A DNA stretch of 49,828 nucleotides from contig NZ_JACYVZ010000020.1 in the NCBI RefSeq assembly GCF_014857925.1, positions 1-49,828 of the forward strand, given 5' to 3'. Shown one piece after another: positions 17,442 to 26,167 of the stretch. The stretch is from Cysteiniphilum marinum. GTDB taxonomy: Bacteria; Pseudomonadota; Gammaproteobacteria; Francisellales; Francisellaceae. A program made the position numbers and the translations under genes. Positions within the stretch are counted from its first letter, which is position 1; each line of letters starts with the position of its first letter. A model generated the notes under the pieces. The model was not told where the DNA came from, did no database searches, and worked only from the letters and a program-made list of their open reading frames with translations.

Positions 17442-18623
17442 TCACAATAAATAACTTACATCAACATCATCAAATGCTTCAATTACATCATCATAGTCAA
17501 CAGATAAAGCCATGACTTTAAAATTCTCAGCTAATTCAGTACTCAATGTCAGTAATTTCAACTCTTGATTTAATCGTAATATTTCTTTTTCATTTAAATC
17601 TGTTTGCTGCTTTTCATAAGCACACATAATTCCTGCTTGACTTAAAAAACTGCCTTGTGTGGCAAAACCATCAAGCACAAAGCCAAGATTCTCAGCATAT
17701 TCAGCAACAGCTGTAAAATCAACATGTGCCGTAATATCTTGCACACCAGTGTAAATCAACGGATTATCATGCACATGGTGCTTGAAATAGCATTGCAATG
17801 TGCCTTTACTGCGCGCGTTACTATAATACAAATCACGCTGATAACCATAATCACAGATAAAAACCACACCTCGATTTAACACACTATGAATTGATGTTAG
17901 CCACGGCTTGATCCATAGATTAATTTCTGTTTGATAATCATTAATAGATAGCAAATTCTCTAATGGTAAACGCTTAATCGCTGCTGTTAATAATGGATCA
18001 GTAATATCCTCATCACACCAAATAAATTGATCTTGTTGATGATCAACCATCATGCGTTTTGCTACCTTTTCCTTAATAGTAATCAACTCAACCGGCATGG
18101 CATCGATTACTTCATTGGCAAAGACAATGGCATTAAGCTTTTCTGTTGGCAATGTATCTAACCAATGAATATGGTGATAATAATCCCCTAATGACTTTAA
18201 TAAACGCTGTTGCTCAAGCTTCAAATCAGGGCTTAGCTCAATAATATAATAGGCATGGGGCAAAGCATTAAGAGACTTAAGGTGTTGCAAACAATCCAAA
18301 GCAAATTTTCCCGTACCTGCACCAAACTCAATAATGACAGGATTGTCACCCAGTTTTGGCAAGATATCCGCAAATTGTAAGGCAAAGGTTTGCCCAAAAA
18401 GGCTTGAGCTCATCGGTGCTGTCATAAAGTCACCTGATTCGCCAAGCTTTGGTTTATTCGCTGTGTAATACCCTAAATTTGGCGAATATAATGCCTCTTG
18501 CATAAAGCGCTTAAAACTAATGGGCGACTTATTGTTAGCAATGACATTGGCAATATGAGCACACATTTCTGCCACACGCAAACGCTCATCTGAATTTAAT
18601 TCTGGCAGGGTTGTTTGATTCAT
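17442..18623 (-). CDS. SAM-dependent methyltransferase, MidA/NDUFAF7 (COG1565) family
   Basis: A 393-residue class I methyltransferase. The N-terminal family signature (SFKRFMQEALYSPNLGYY, then GESGDFMTAPMSS) precedes the SAM-binding loop IIEFGAGTGKFALD near residue 98, an acidic motif IIELSPDL, and FANEVIDAMPVE. The mitochondrial relative methylates an arginine of complex I subunit NDUFS2; the bacterial function is not established. It lies 2 bp after rluB and 37 bp before the mutase, so it is within the operon. Identity as this family is secure; the substrate is unknown. Confidence 0.88.
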   Translation of the reverse strand: MNQTTLPELNSDERLRVAEMCAHIANVIANNKSPISFKRFMQEALYSPNLGYYTANKPKLGESGDFMTAPMSSSLFGQTFALQFADILPKLGDNPVIIEFGAGTGKFALDCLQHLKSLNALPHAYYIIELSPDLKLEQQRLLKSLGDYYHHIHWLDTLPTEKLNAIVFANEVIDAMPVELITIKEKVAKRMMVDHQQDQFIWCDEDITDPLLTAAIKRLPLENLLSINDYQTEINLWIKPWLTSIHSVLNRGVVFICDYGYQRDLYYSNARSKGTLQCYFKHHVHDNPLIYTGVQDITAHVDFTAVAEYAENLGFVLDGFATQGSFLSQAGIMCAYEKQQTDLNEKEILRLNQELKLLTLSTELAENFKVMALSVDYDDVIEAFDDVDVSYLL

Positions 18624-18625
18624 TA

Positions 18626-19471
18626 TTAACGCTTACGATCTAATTTATCCAATAGACTCTTAGGGAAATAAAAACGTTTCATCTTAACACTTTGACGTAA
18701 AGCATTAACATCTTGCGGGCTTAGTTCTTCTGATTTACCAGCACTTAAATATCTTGGTAAAGTGGTATTGCCATAACGCACACGTGTTAGGCGACTTACT
18801 TGCACACCAACAGCTTCAAACATTCGCCTTACTTCGCGATTTCGTCCCTCTGACAAGGTCACATGATACCATTTGTTCATGCCCTCACCACCTACAAAAC
18901 GCACACTACTAAACTTAGCCTCACCATCGTCAAGCATAATACCCATTTTAAGCTGCTCGATCACACTATCTTCAATATCACCGAATAAGCGCACGGCATA
19001 CTCACGCTCAACTTCATACGATGGATGCATTAAGCGATTAGCAAGCTCACCATCAGTAGTAAATAACAATAATCCCGTGGTGTTAATATCTAAGCGTCCA
19101 ACCATAATCCAGCGTCCAACCTTCAACCTTGGCAAGGCATCAAATACTGTTTTACGTCCTTCAGGATCACTCTTTGTGCAAATCTCACCATCAGGCTTAT
19201 TGTAGATGATGACTCGAGGACGCGATAATACAACCGCTTGGTTACGCAATGGCTTGCCATCAACAATGATCTTATCATCAAATGATGCACGATCGCCGAT
19301 TTGTGCAACTTTACCATTCACACTCACGCGTCCGGCGAGAATTTTCTCTTCCATCTTGCGCCGTGAACCAAGACCTGCCAATGCTAAGAGTTTCTGCAGC
19401 TTGTCTTTATGGTCACTATTTGATTTAGGATTTCGATTATTTTGCTTATTTTGACTATTTCGATTACGCAT
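18626..19471 (-). CDS. rluB: RluB, 23S rRNA pseudouridine synthase
   Basis: Converts a uridine of 23S rRNA helix 93 (U2605 in E. coli numbering) to pseudouridine. The 281 residues begin with a low-complexity Arg/Asn/Lys tail, then an S4 RNA-binding domain (about 24-70, KLLALAGLGSRRKMEEKI), then the RsuA-type catalytic domain with the active Asp in VGRLDINTTGLLLFTTDGEL near residue 127. The HPSYEVEREYAV and EGRNREVRRMFEAVG motifs fit RluB better than RsuA or RluF. It is placed 28 bp after the hydrolase-patatin gene and 2 bp before the COG1565 gene. Confidence 0.9.
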   Translation of the reverse strand: MRNRNSQNKQNNRNPKSNSDHKDKLQKLLALAGLGSRRKMEEKILAGRVSVNGKVAQIGDRASFDDKIIVDGKPLRNQAVVLSRPRVIIYNKPDGEICTKSDPEGRKTVFDALPRLKVGRWIMVGRLDINTTGLLLFTTDGELANRLMHPSYEVEREYAVRLFGDIEDSVIEQLKMGIMLDDGEAKFSSVRFVGGEGMNKWYHVTLSEGRNREVRRMFEAVGVQVSRLTRVRYGNTTLPRYLSAGKSEELSPQDVNALRQSVKMKRFYFPKSLLDKLDRKR

Positions 19472-19499
19472 TTTTATGTACTTCGTAGAATAAATTCAA

Positions 19500-21251
19500 T
19501 TACTGCGGGAACTTTACCCCATTTTCACTCATTCGCCAAGAAAAGTGTTCATATACGCCTGTTTTTCCTTGTTCAATTAATTGGTAGATTTCCTCTTGGC
19601 TAATCTCAAAATCCGTGCCCATAATATCCAAGGTATCAACGAAAACGACACGATTCCAATTGCTTGGCTCTAAATGTCGCTTAAGTGAAGCTAATGAATA
19701 AAACTTCATAAATTCTCGGGTGAATTCAAAGATATGCCCTATCTTATGAAACCCTTGTGAACCTTTACGCATTTGCTTTAAGGGATCTTCTTTAGGATCC
19801 AAACGAAAGCCTAAGGTTTCAGTATTAAATATTTCATCATTTGATGCACCATTATACAAAGCATTAAGCGCATTGTGCATATACTTTTTATCATCAAATA
19901 ACTCTAGCGGACAATTCCAAATCAAACCGCCATCAACCAGAATATTTTCTTCTTTGCCATCTTTACGTTTAACTGCACGAAATAGCATCGGAATACACGT
20001 CGAGATTCTAAGCGCTTCGACCACTTGCATCGTTGGCGTTGTCTCTGCACTATAAACTTCAGCACACTCCTTGGTAAGGTTAGTGCCAATAATATATAAA
20101 TCATTACCTGTTAGTTGTTTCAATGTTGCAAAATCAATAAAACCATCACCAAGTTTACGCGCAATAAGCTCAGCCATGTGACTGATAAAGAAATCTCCTT
20201 TATACCAGCCAAAATCAGTAATTAAACGTGTGGAATTACTGATAAAATTGCGACTAGCATCCATAAACAACCGATAATCTAATTGACTTACAATTTCCTC
20301 GACATCTTTGGCATTAAAGCCAACTGCCAACAAAATTGCATAAATCGCACCAGCTGAAGTGCCTGCAAAGCGATGAATATTTTTCAAAACGCCCAATGAT
20401 TCAAGGGCCGTAATCGCACCACTATAAGCAATCCCTCTGACACCTGCGCCCTCAAAAACCAAATTGCGAAAGGCATGAATGTTTAACTCATCAATCGTCT
20501 GCCTCAGGAAATGATTAACACGCATTTTCGATTGACGCATTGGAAAAGGTGAAATACTTTCAAGCGGTTTAACACGTGCGCGATAAAATACCTTGTAGAA
20601 GTTATCAACTCTCTCACGCTTAGCTGGCAGATATTTCACCGAACGCAACACCATCGTTTTAATTCGTAACTTACCTGGATGTATATCCAAAGCAGGCAAG
20701 CTTAATAATGCTTGGTAATACGCTCTAATCACCCATAACCGTGGCAAGCTAGCACTATTATTGCCTTGCGATTCCACTTGTGCTTCATTTAAACGAAAAA
20801 AACGATAGCCCCATGAGAATGGCCATTGTAAATACCACGGCACATCCGTTAATTGCTCATAAGGCATTGGATTGATCAATAATTGTTTTTGAATCAATTT
20901 CGGGTATTTCTCACATAACAGCAAGCTAATCAATGCGCTATAGCCATAAGCAATAACCGTGATGTTTTCAAGTTTGAAATATTCAATCACACTTTGTGCA
21001 TCAAGCACACTTTGCACCATTGAACATTCAATGACTTTTTTAGGATAGCCACTTTGCCCATGACCATATAAGTCATAAGCTACGATATTATATTCAGATG
21101 AAAATTTTCTAAATTGCGCCTGCCAGTTAATCGCACTTCCGGTAATACCATGCAAAAATAGTAACGTTTTACGTTTGTGATCAATCTCATTGTGATAAAC
21201 ACACAGCCTGCGATTGCTTCTAAACAATCGCTTGGTCATCGATAGAATCAT
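19500..21251 (-). CDS. Alpha/beta-hydrolase fused to patatin-like phospholipase
   Basis: A 583-residue protein with two hydrolase modules. Residues about 25-230 resemble an alpha/beta hydrolase: oxyanion motif LFLHGITGSAINWQ, then YDLYGHGQSGYP and a nucleophile elbow AYGYSALI, whose last residue is Leu instead of the usual Gly. Residues about 260-480 are a patatin domain: glycine-rich FEGAGVRGIAYSGA near 265, nucleophile elbow GTSAGA near 298 and catalytic Asp in VDGGLIWNCP near 439. No signal peptide is seen, so it is probably cytoplasmic or an effector. ATG at 21251 follows AAGG. It lies 9 bp after pilF. The two-domain fusion is unusual; lipase/phospholipase activity is inferred from the patatin dyad. 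Confidence 0.87.
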   Translation of the reverse strand: MILSMTKRLFRSNRRLCVYHNEIDHKRKTLLFLHGITGSAINWQAQFRKFSSEYNIVAYDLYGHGQSGYPKKVIECSMVQSVLDAQSVIEYFKLENITVIAYGYSALISLLLCEKYPKLIQKQLLINPMPYEQLTDVPWYLQWPFSWGYRFFRLNEAQVESQGNNSASLPRLWVIRAYYQALLSLPALDIHPGKLRIKTMVLRSVKYLPAKRERVDNFYKVFYRARVKPLESISPFPMRQSKMRVNHFLRQTIDELNIHAFRNLVFEGAGVRGIAYSGAITALESLGVLKNIHRFAGTSAGAIYAILLAVGFNAKDVEEIVSQLDYRLFMDASRNFISNSTRLITDFGWYKGDFFISHMAELIARKLGDGFIDFATLKQLTGNDLYIIGTNLTKECAEVYSAETTPTMQVVEALRISTCIPMLFRAVKRKDGKEENILVDGGLIWNCPLELFDDKKYMHNALNALYNGASNDEIFNTETLGFRLDPKEDPLKQMRKGSQGFHKIGHIFEFTREFMKFYSLASLKRHLEPSNWNRVVFVDTLDIMGTDFEISQEEIYQLIEQGKTGVYEHFSWRMSENGVKFPQ

Positions 21252-21260
21252 CTAGATACC

Positions 21261-22013
21261 TTACTCGTACAATTTAGAGCTCAGCTGCAAGCGCAGGGTT
21301 GCCGCTTCATTGTAATTGCCTAAGGCTTGTAATATATCCATCTTAAGCTTCATACTCTCTTGTGTCTTACCTGCTAATTCAATATAACGATTAACCATGC
21401 TAAGTGCATCTTTATAGTCTCTTTCGTGATATTCAAGTTGCGCAAGTTCCCAATAAGATAGAGTACTTCCTGCCCCTTGATCTATCGCTTTCTCAAAATA
21501 GTGCTTGGCTTGTTTACTATTACCTTGTTCTAACAAACAACGCCCATAAAGGGTAAAAGTCTCAGCTAAATTAATATTTTTTGGCAGAACAATTGAGCGT
21601 TGAAATAAATTGTTGGCTTGTTGATATTTATGCTTATCCATACATAAAAATTGCGCATAAAAATTATAGGCTTGGAAATCATTTGGTGCCATGCGTAATG
21701 CTTTTTCATAAGAGCGCTCGGCAAGATCTGGCATGCCTAAGTTTTGATAATATAAACCTTCGGCATAATAGATTGTCGGTACATTAGCATCTTGTGACTT
21801 GGCTTTTAAGAGCTTCTCTTTGGCGCGATCTAACATCTCACGCTGCGCGTAAACCACGGCTAATTCAGCATTAATCTTTGCCGCTTTAGCGTAATCAACC
21901 GTCGGAGCCTCAGGAATGTCTGGTAACTGCTTGGAGTTACTAGCACATCCAGCTATCATTATAATTGATATAAAAAGTCCTGCCTTGACCAATGGATTCC
22001 TTGTTTTTAGCAT
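21261..22013 (-). CDS. pilF: PilF-like type IV pilus biogenesis/stability lipoprotein (TPR)
   Basis: A 250-residue lipoprotein with lipobox IAGC near residue 23, then about six tetratricopeptide repeats (for example NVPTIYYAEGLYYQNLGMPD and FQAYNFYAQFLC). PilF/PilW pilots the secretin PilQ to the outer membrane. The position directly after rlmN, sharing one base of start and stop (TAATG), is the gammaproteobacterial arrangement rlmN-pilF and supports the name. The usual downstream rodZ-ispG pair is replaced here by the hydrolase-patatin gene. Whether type IV pili are made cannot be decided from this window. Confidence 0.85.
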   Translation of the reverse strand: MLKTRNPLVKAGLFISIIMIAGCASNSKQLPDIPEAPTVDYAKAAKINAELAVVYAQREMLDRAKEKLLKAKSQDANVPTIYYAEGLYYQNLGMPDLAERSYEKALRMAPNDFQAYNFYAQFLCMDKHKYQQANNLFQRSIVLPKNINLAETFTLYGRCLLEQGNSKQAKHYFEKAIDQGAGSTLSYWELAQLEYHERDYKDALSMVNRYIELAGKTQESMKLKMDILQALGNYNEAATLRLQLSSKLYE

Positions 22014-23137
22014 TATGCCTCACTTAAGCTACGTTGATATCGCGCCTGACGCTTGGTTTTGTCCTGCACTTTACCTGCAAGTTGACCGCATGCCGCGTCA
22101 ATATCATCACCTCTGGTTTTCCTAATCGTTGCCACGAAACCTGCTTCCGTTAAATATTGCTGAAAGCGATGTGTTCGATTGTTGCTAGGCTTCTTATAGG
22201 GCGTGCCAGGGTATGGGTTAAATGGTATAAGGTTGATCTTAGCCGGAACCTGTTTTGACTTCAATAGTGTTACTAGCTCTTTTGCATGCTCAAGCTCATC
22301 ATTTACATGCTCCATTAAAGTGTACTCAAAGGTGATATCCTTATGTGGTCCACGCTGCGCATAAAGCTTACATGCTGCCATTAGCTCATCAATATTGTAT
22401 TTCTTATTAATCGGAACCAGATCATTGCGAAGCGCATCATTAGGTGCATGTAGTGATACGGCTAATGAGACATCTGACTGCTCAAGTAAATCATAAATGC
22501 GTGGTACAACACCCGATGTGCTTAGTGTTACACGACGCTTTGACAAGCCATAAGCTAGATCATCCATCATAATATCCATCGCACTGACAACAGCATCAAA
22601 GTTCATCAATGGCTCACCCATGCCCATCATCACCACATTGGTCACGTGTCGATCGTGTTCACCTTGTTGCTTTGATAATGCACGCACTGCTGTCCACACT
22701 TGACCAATAATCTCAGCCACAGTTAAATTGCGATTGAAGCCTTGCTTGCCCGTTGAGCAAAAACTACAGTTCAACGTACAACCCACTTGTGAAGATACAC
22801 ACAATGTACCACGCGAACCTTCTGGAATATAAACGGTTTCAACTAAATTACCACCGACATCGATAAGCCACTTATACGTGCCATCATTTGACGGCTTATC
22901 TAATACCACTTTAGGAGCGACCACTTCAGCCACATCCATCAGCTTCTGACGCAAGGCTTTACTTAAATCACTCATGTCATCAAAAGATGTGATACCTTTT
23001 TGATGAATCCACTTAAATACCTGTTTAGCACGAAATGGTTTCTCGTCAATACTTGCAAAGTACGCTTGCAGGTCTTTTTGACAGAAATTCATTAGGTTGG
23101 TTTTTGTTACTACTTTCTCAATTGCCGTGTCCTGCAT
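22013..23137 (-). CDS. rlmN: RlmN, dual-specificity 23S rRNA/tRNA adenine C2 methyltransferase
   Basis: Radical-SAM enzyme that methylates C2 of A2503 in 23S rRNA and A37 of some tRNAs, improving translational fidelity. The 374 residues include the N-terminal RNA-binding part, the 4Fe-4S motif CTLNCSFC (near residues 123-130), the preceding catalytic Cys-containing loop, MGMGEPLMN, and the conserved methyl-acceptor Cys in [11 protein letters not shown] near residue 350. It is the first gene of a six-gene minus-strand run reaching 16013. The start ATG at 23137 leads directly into [13 protein letters not shown]. Confidence 0.94.
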   Translation of the reverse strand: MQDTAIEKVVTKTNLMNFCQKDLQAYFASIDEKPFRAKQVFKWIHQKGITSFDDMSDLSKALRQKLMDVAEVVAPKVVLDKPSNDGTYKWLIDVGGNLVETVYIPEGSRGTLCVSSQVGCTLNCSFCSTGKQGFNRNLTVAEIIGQVWTAVRALSKQQGEHDRHVTNVVMMGMGEPLMNFDAVVSAMDIMMDDLAYGLSKRRVTLSTSGVVPRIYDLLEQSDVSLAVSLHAPNDALRNDLVPINKKYNIDELMAACKLYAQRGPHKDITFEYTLMEHVNDELEHAKELVTLLKSKQVPAKINLIPFNPYPGTPYKKPSNNRTHRFQQYLTEAGFVATIRKTRGDDIDAACGQLAGKVQDKTKRQARYQRSLSEA

Positions 23138-23186
23138 CTATATACTCTGTGTCGTTTTATTCTTTTTATTCCATTGATTTAATCAC

Positions 23187-23367
23187 TAAAGTTACGCATT
23201 ATGCATTTTTTCTACTTCAACACCCCGCCTCGCAAGCTTAAGCATCCCTCTTGCAAAGAGGGAATTAAAATTACCGTCATCCAATTCCCCTCTTTGCAAG
23301 AGGAGTGGCAGCCGTAGGCTGACGGGGTGTTTATAAAATCATAGTTTTTTATAAAATGCGTAAGTCA
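23187..23367 (+). repeat. Palindromic mobile-like repeat, copy 1 (family B)
   Basis: About 181 bp with terminal inverted repeats (left AAGTTACGCATT, right AATGCGTAAG, imperfect) enclosing nested hairpins: CCCTCTTGCAAAGAGGG, its near-copy CCCCTCTTTGCAAGAGG, and CAGCCGTAGGCTG. A second copy in the opposite orientation is at 24928-25103. It codes for nothing. It lies upstream of rlmN, whose promoter must lie within or just beside the element. Confidence 0.72.
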
Positions 23368-23463
23368 ATTAATCAATGATATGATTGCATAGGGCATTAT
23401 ACAGATGATTATTTTGCGTTCAATAATTTTGTGAGATCTTTTGCTGTTTGCATATTGCGTAGT

Positions 23464-23598
23464 TTATACAAAATCGCTCTGGAAAACGACATGTTCAATG
23501 TATTTTTGTTGCAAAAGCGCCTCAGTTTTAAGTGATGTTAAAGCCAAAACACCAGCGACACCTACCATTACAATCACTAAAGCCATTACTGTTTTCAT
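23464..23598 (-). CDS. Small single-span membrane protein (44 residues), hypothetical
   Basis: A 44-codon frame starting ATG at 23598 and ending TAA at 23464: a short N-terminus, one strongly hydrophobic helix (VMALVIVMVGVAGVLALTSL) and a polar tail EALLQQKYIEHVVFQS. GAGAG about 7 bases before the ATG may serve as ribosome site. It has no recognisable family. It lies in the 817 bp gap between rlmN and the stress gene, inside the pair of inverted family B repeats. Coding is plausible from the helix-plus-tail design but not proven. Confidence 0.42.
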   Translation of the reverse strand: MKTVMALVIVMVGVAGVLALTSLKTEALLQQKYIEHVVFQSDFV

Positions 23599-23734
23599 TA
23601 TTTACTCTCATTGATCATTTTCACTATAGGCATTCTAACCTGTACTATTTATAAACAAAAATCATATAAACTTATAGCCTTATCAAAAAAACAAATAGCA
23701 ACAAACGTGCTAGCAGTTCGCCAATAGTATTGCC

Positions 23735-23899
23735 ATACCCATCAGGAATCATTTTGCGGTGTTTGATTGCAAAGTAATTTATGAAGATTTTGGCAAGTTG
23801 GATTGCAGGTAATAGTTAGGGCTATTATCAAAATTCAACTTGTCAAAAGCACGCAAAATACAAAGCAAAAAAATCTGTAAAATGGTTTGTGATGGGTAT
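23735..23899 (+). repeat. MITE-like palindromic element, copy 2 (family A)
   Basis: A 165 bp relative of the element at 3223-3391, in the same orientation. The tips ATACCCATCA and TGATGGGTAT are perfect inverted repeats and the pairing extends inward (ATCATTTTGC against GTAAAATGGTTT). The centre has TGCAGGTAATA as in copy 1. It contains no open frame of note. It ends 55 bp upstream of the stress protein gene, and its right tip runs into TATAAA, which could form part of that gene's promoter (inference). Confidence 0.7.
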
Positions 23900-23954
23900 A
23901 AACTAATGTTTATGGAACATTTACCCATGGTTAACATTTATAAGGGAGCTCACC

Positions 23955-24812
23955 ATGACATACAAAAAAGCACTTGTTGCCGTTAATATTTATGAAGACA
24001 CAGAACACGTTATCGCATCAGCTAAAGCCATTGCACACAAGCTAAAGCTTAAGCTTGATGTCATGACCGTTATTGATAATGCTGCTGAATTTGTACCTGC
24101 GGCAATGGATTTCCAAAAAAGCTTACAAGAAAATGCCAAACAAAAATTACAAGAGATTAAGCCACAATTCGATGGTATTAATGCCGAGTTTCATATTGCG
24201 CAAGGCAATCCAAATTATGAAATCACACATTATGCTGAAGAAAATGACTGTGATCTGATTATTATTGGCTCACACGCACGTCATGGTTTAAACCTGCTAC
24301 TAGGCTCCACAGCCAACAGTGTGTTGCATAAAGCTAAATGTGATGTTTTAACTGTACGTATTCGTGAGAACAATCCAAATCAAGTGATGAATTATGACAA
24401 GATTCTACTGGCTACGGATCTTGAGGATGATAGTGCCCAAGTTGCTCATCTTGCAAAGGAGATTGCGCATACTTTTGACTCATCGGTTTCAACAATTTGT
24501 GTTCAAGGTGATCCAACCGTTGTTACCGGCATTTATGGCATCGTGCCAGAAGTACAATCCCAACTTACTGAGGATATGCAGCAAAAACTTAATGATTGGT
24601 CAAACGAATACCAATTCAAAGGTCAACGTTACCTCCAAGCAGGTAGTGCCGCAGATGAGATTACTGAGACGGCTAACTCACACGGCTATGGTCTTATCGT
24701 CATAGGTAGCCATCAGCGTGGCGCCTTTGGCCGCTTTTTCCTAGGGTCAACTGCCAATGCGGTACTTCACCATGCTAAACAAGATGTACTTGTTACTAAG
24801 CTTAAAGCATAG
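23955..24812 (+). CDS. Tandem-domain universal stress protein (UspA/UspE-like)
   Basis: A 285-residue cytoplasmic protein with two Usp domains (about 1-140 and 145-285). Each ends with the nucleotide-binding signature G-x2-G-x9-G-S/T: GSHARHGLNLLLGSTANSVL in the first and GSHQRGAFGRFFLGSTANAV in the second, so both halves are probably ATP-binding. Tandem Usp proteins help cells survive stress; the exact role varies. AAGGGAG precedes ATG at 23955. The gene stands alone between family A and B repeats and is flanked by inverted family B copies, so its surroundings may be rearrangeable. Confidence in the family is high. Confidence 0.92.
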   Translation: MTYKKALVAVNIYEDTEHVIASAKAIAHKLKLKLDVMTVIDNAAEFVPAAMDFQKSLQENAKQKLQEIKPQFDGINAEFHIAQGNPNYEITHYAEENDCDLIIIGSHARHGLNLLLGSTANSVLHKAKCDVLTVRIRENNPNQVMNYDKILLATDLEDDSAQVAHLAKEIAHTFDSSVSTICVQGDPTVVTGIYGIVPEVQSQLTEDMQQKLNDWSNEYQFKGQRYLQAGSAADEITETANSHGYGLIVIGSHQRGAFGRFFLGSTANAVLHHAKQDVLVTKLKA

Positions 24813-24927
24813 ATTCTATACTTTCCTTTATCCAATTCTTTAATCTCTGTGATAATTTATCTTAATCAATAACAAACCTTTTGAAGATTGGCGCAAAATT
24901 CACTAGGATAGTGCCAGCTTTAATAAC

Positions 24928-25103
24928 TGAAGTTACGCACTTTAGAAAAACTATGATTGTATAAACACCCCGTCAGCCTACGGCTGCCATCCCTCTTGCA
25001 AAGAGGGGAATTGGGCAACAGTTAATTTTACATTCCCCTCTTTGCAAGAGGGATGCTTAAGTTTACGAGGTGGACTGTTGGAATAAAAAACGTGCGTAGC
25101 TTC
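24928..25103 (+). repeat. Palindromic mobile-like repeat, copy 2 (family B), inverted
   Basis: About 176 bp, reverse orientation relative to 23187-23367. Terminal inverted repeats are TGAAGTTACGCAC and GTGCGTAGCTTCA (one mismatch). Inside is a perfect 24 bp stem, 24988-25011 against 25032-25055 (from CATCCCTCTTGCAAAGAG inward), with a 20-base loop, plus the small hairpin CAGCCTACGGCTG. It lies between the stress gene and fabD. The 386 bp gap around it shows nothing else except the fabD promoter region. Confidence 0.75.
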
Positions 25104-25198
25104 AATTAACAACCGTATATCTATTGCTAATTATTTGCTGCTATTTATAAGCAAATAATTAGTGATGATTACAGTATTAAGAAACTAGGAATATCGAT

Positions 25199-26134
25199 AT
25201 GACAACAACAGCGATTGTTTTCCCAGGACAAGGCTCACAAAAACTTGGGATGCTCAGTGATTATTACGCACGTTTTAATGAAGTGAAACAAACCTTTACC
25301 GAGGCCAATGATGCTTTAGGTTTTGACCTTTGGCAAATTACTCAAGAAAATGAAGATAAGCTTAACCAAACAGAATATACACAACCTGCGTTATTAGCTG
25401 CAAGCATTGCCGTTTGGCGCGTGCTTAATAATCACAGCAATATTACCCCTGAAATACTTGCAGGACACAGCCTTGGTGAGTATTCGGCACTTTGTGCTGC
25501 AGGTAGCATTGATTTTGCTGATGCACTACGTTTGGTGCGTTTACGCGGGCAACTGATGCAATCAGAGATTACTGATAAAGCATGCGCCATGAGTGCTATT
25601 TTAGCATTAAGCAATGAAGAAGTGATCAAGTGCTGTGATCAAGCAAAATCAGCGGGCATTGTTGAACCTGCTAATTTTAACTCGCATGGACAAGTTGTGA
25701 TCTCAGGTGAGTTACAAGCCGTTGAGAAAGCCAATGAAATCGCCAAAGAAATGGGCGCTAAACGCGCGCAACTTCTTCCTGTTAGCGTGCCATCGCATTG
25801 CTCATTAATGAAAGAGGCAGCTGATAAATTTGCTACGGCTTTAGATAAGATTACGATCAAAGTGCCAGCCATTAAAGTGATTCATAACTACGACGTTCAA
25901 TCACATACTGACATTAATGAGATTAAAACCGCTTTGGTTAAACAGCTTTACTCGCCTGTCAAATGGACACAAACCATTGAGAAGATGGCTGAGCTTGGTA
26001 TTACTAACGTTATCGAATGCGGTGCGAATAAGGTATTAACAGGTCTAAATAAGCGTATTGTTAAAGAGCTTAACTATCAAGATACCGCAAGCGTTGAGGC
26101 GATGGATAAACTGCTTGGGCAAGTTAAAGCATAA
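25199..26134 (+). CDS. fabD: FabD, malonyl-CoA:ACP transacylase
   Basis: Transfers malonyl from CoA to acyl carrier protein for fatty acid elongation. The 311 residues carry FPGQGSQKLGM at the N-terminus, the catalytic Ser in GHSLGEYSAL near residue 91, the Arg motif LRLVRLRGQLMQ, and the His of VPSHCSLM near 199. A TAGGAAT-like site precedes ATG at 25199. Neighbouring fabH, usually directly upstream, is absent here, and a tandem repeat separates this gene from fabG. Confidence 0.95.
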   Translation: MTTTAIVFPGQGSQKLGMLSDYYARFNEVKQTFTEANDALGFDLWQITQENEDKLNQTEYTQPALLAASIAVWRVLNNHSNITPEILAGHSLGEYSALCAAGSIDFADALRLVRLRGQLMQSEITDKACAMSAILALSNEEVIKCCDQAKSAGIVEPANFNSHGQVVISGELQAVEKANEIAKEMGAKRAQLLPVSVPSHCSLMKEAADKFATALDKITIKVPAIKVIHNYDVQSHTDINEIKTALVKQLYSPVKWTQTIEKMAELGITNVIECGANKVLTGLNKRIVKELNYQDTASVEAMDKLLGQVKA

Positions 26135-26167
26135 TAGCTATAGCTACATTAAAGATGCTTGCTTAAG

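Noticed and set aside
23035-23241. 68-codon plus-strand frame overlapping the rlmN start
   Set aside because: It overlaps rlmN and runs into the family B repeat; it has no ribosome site or recognisable motif.
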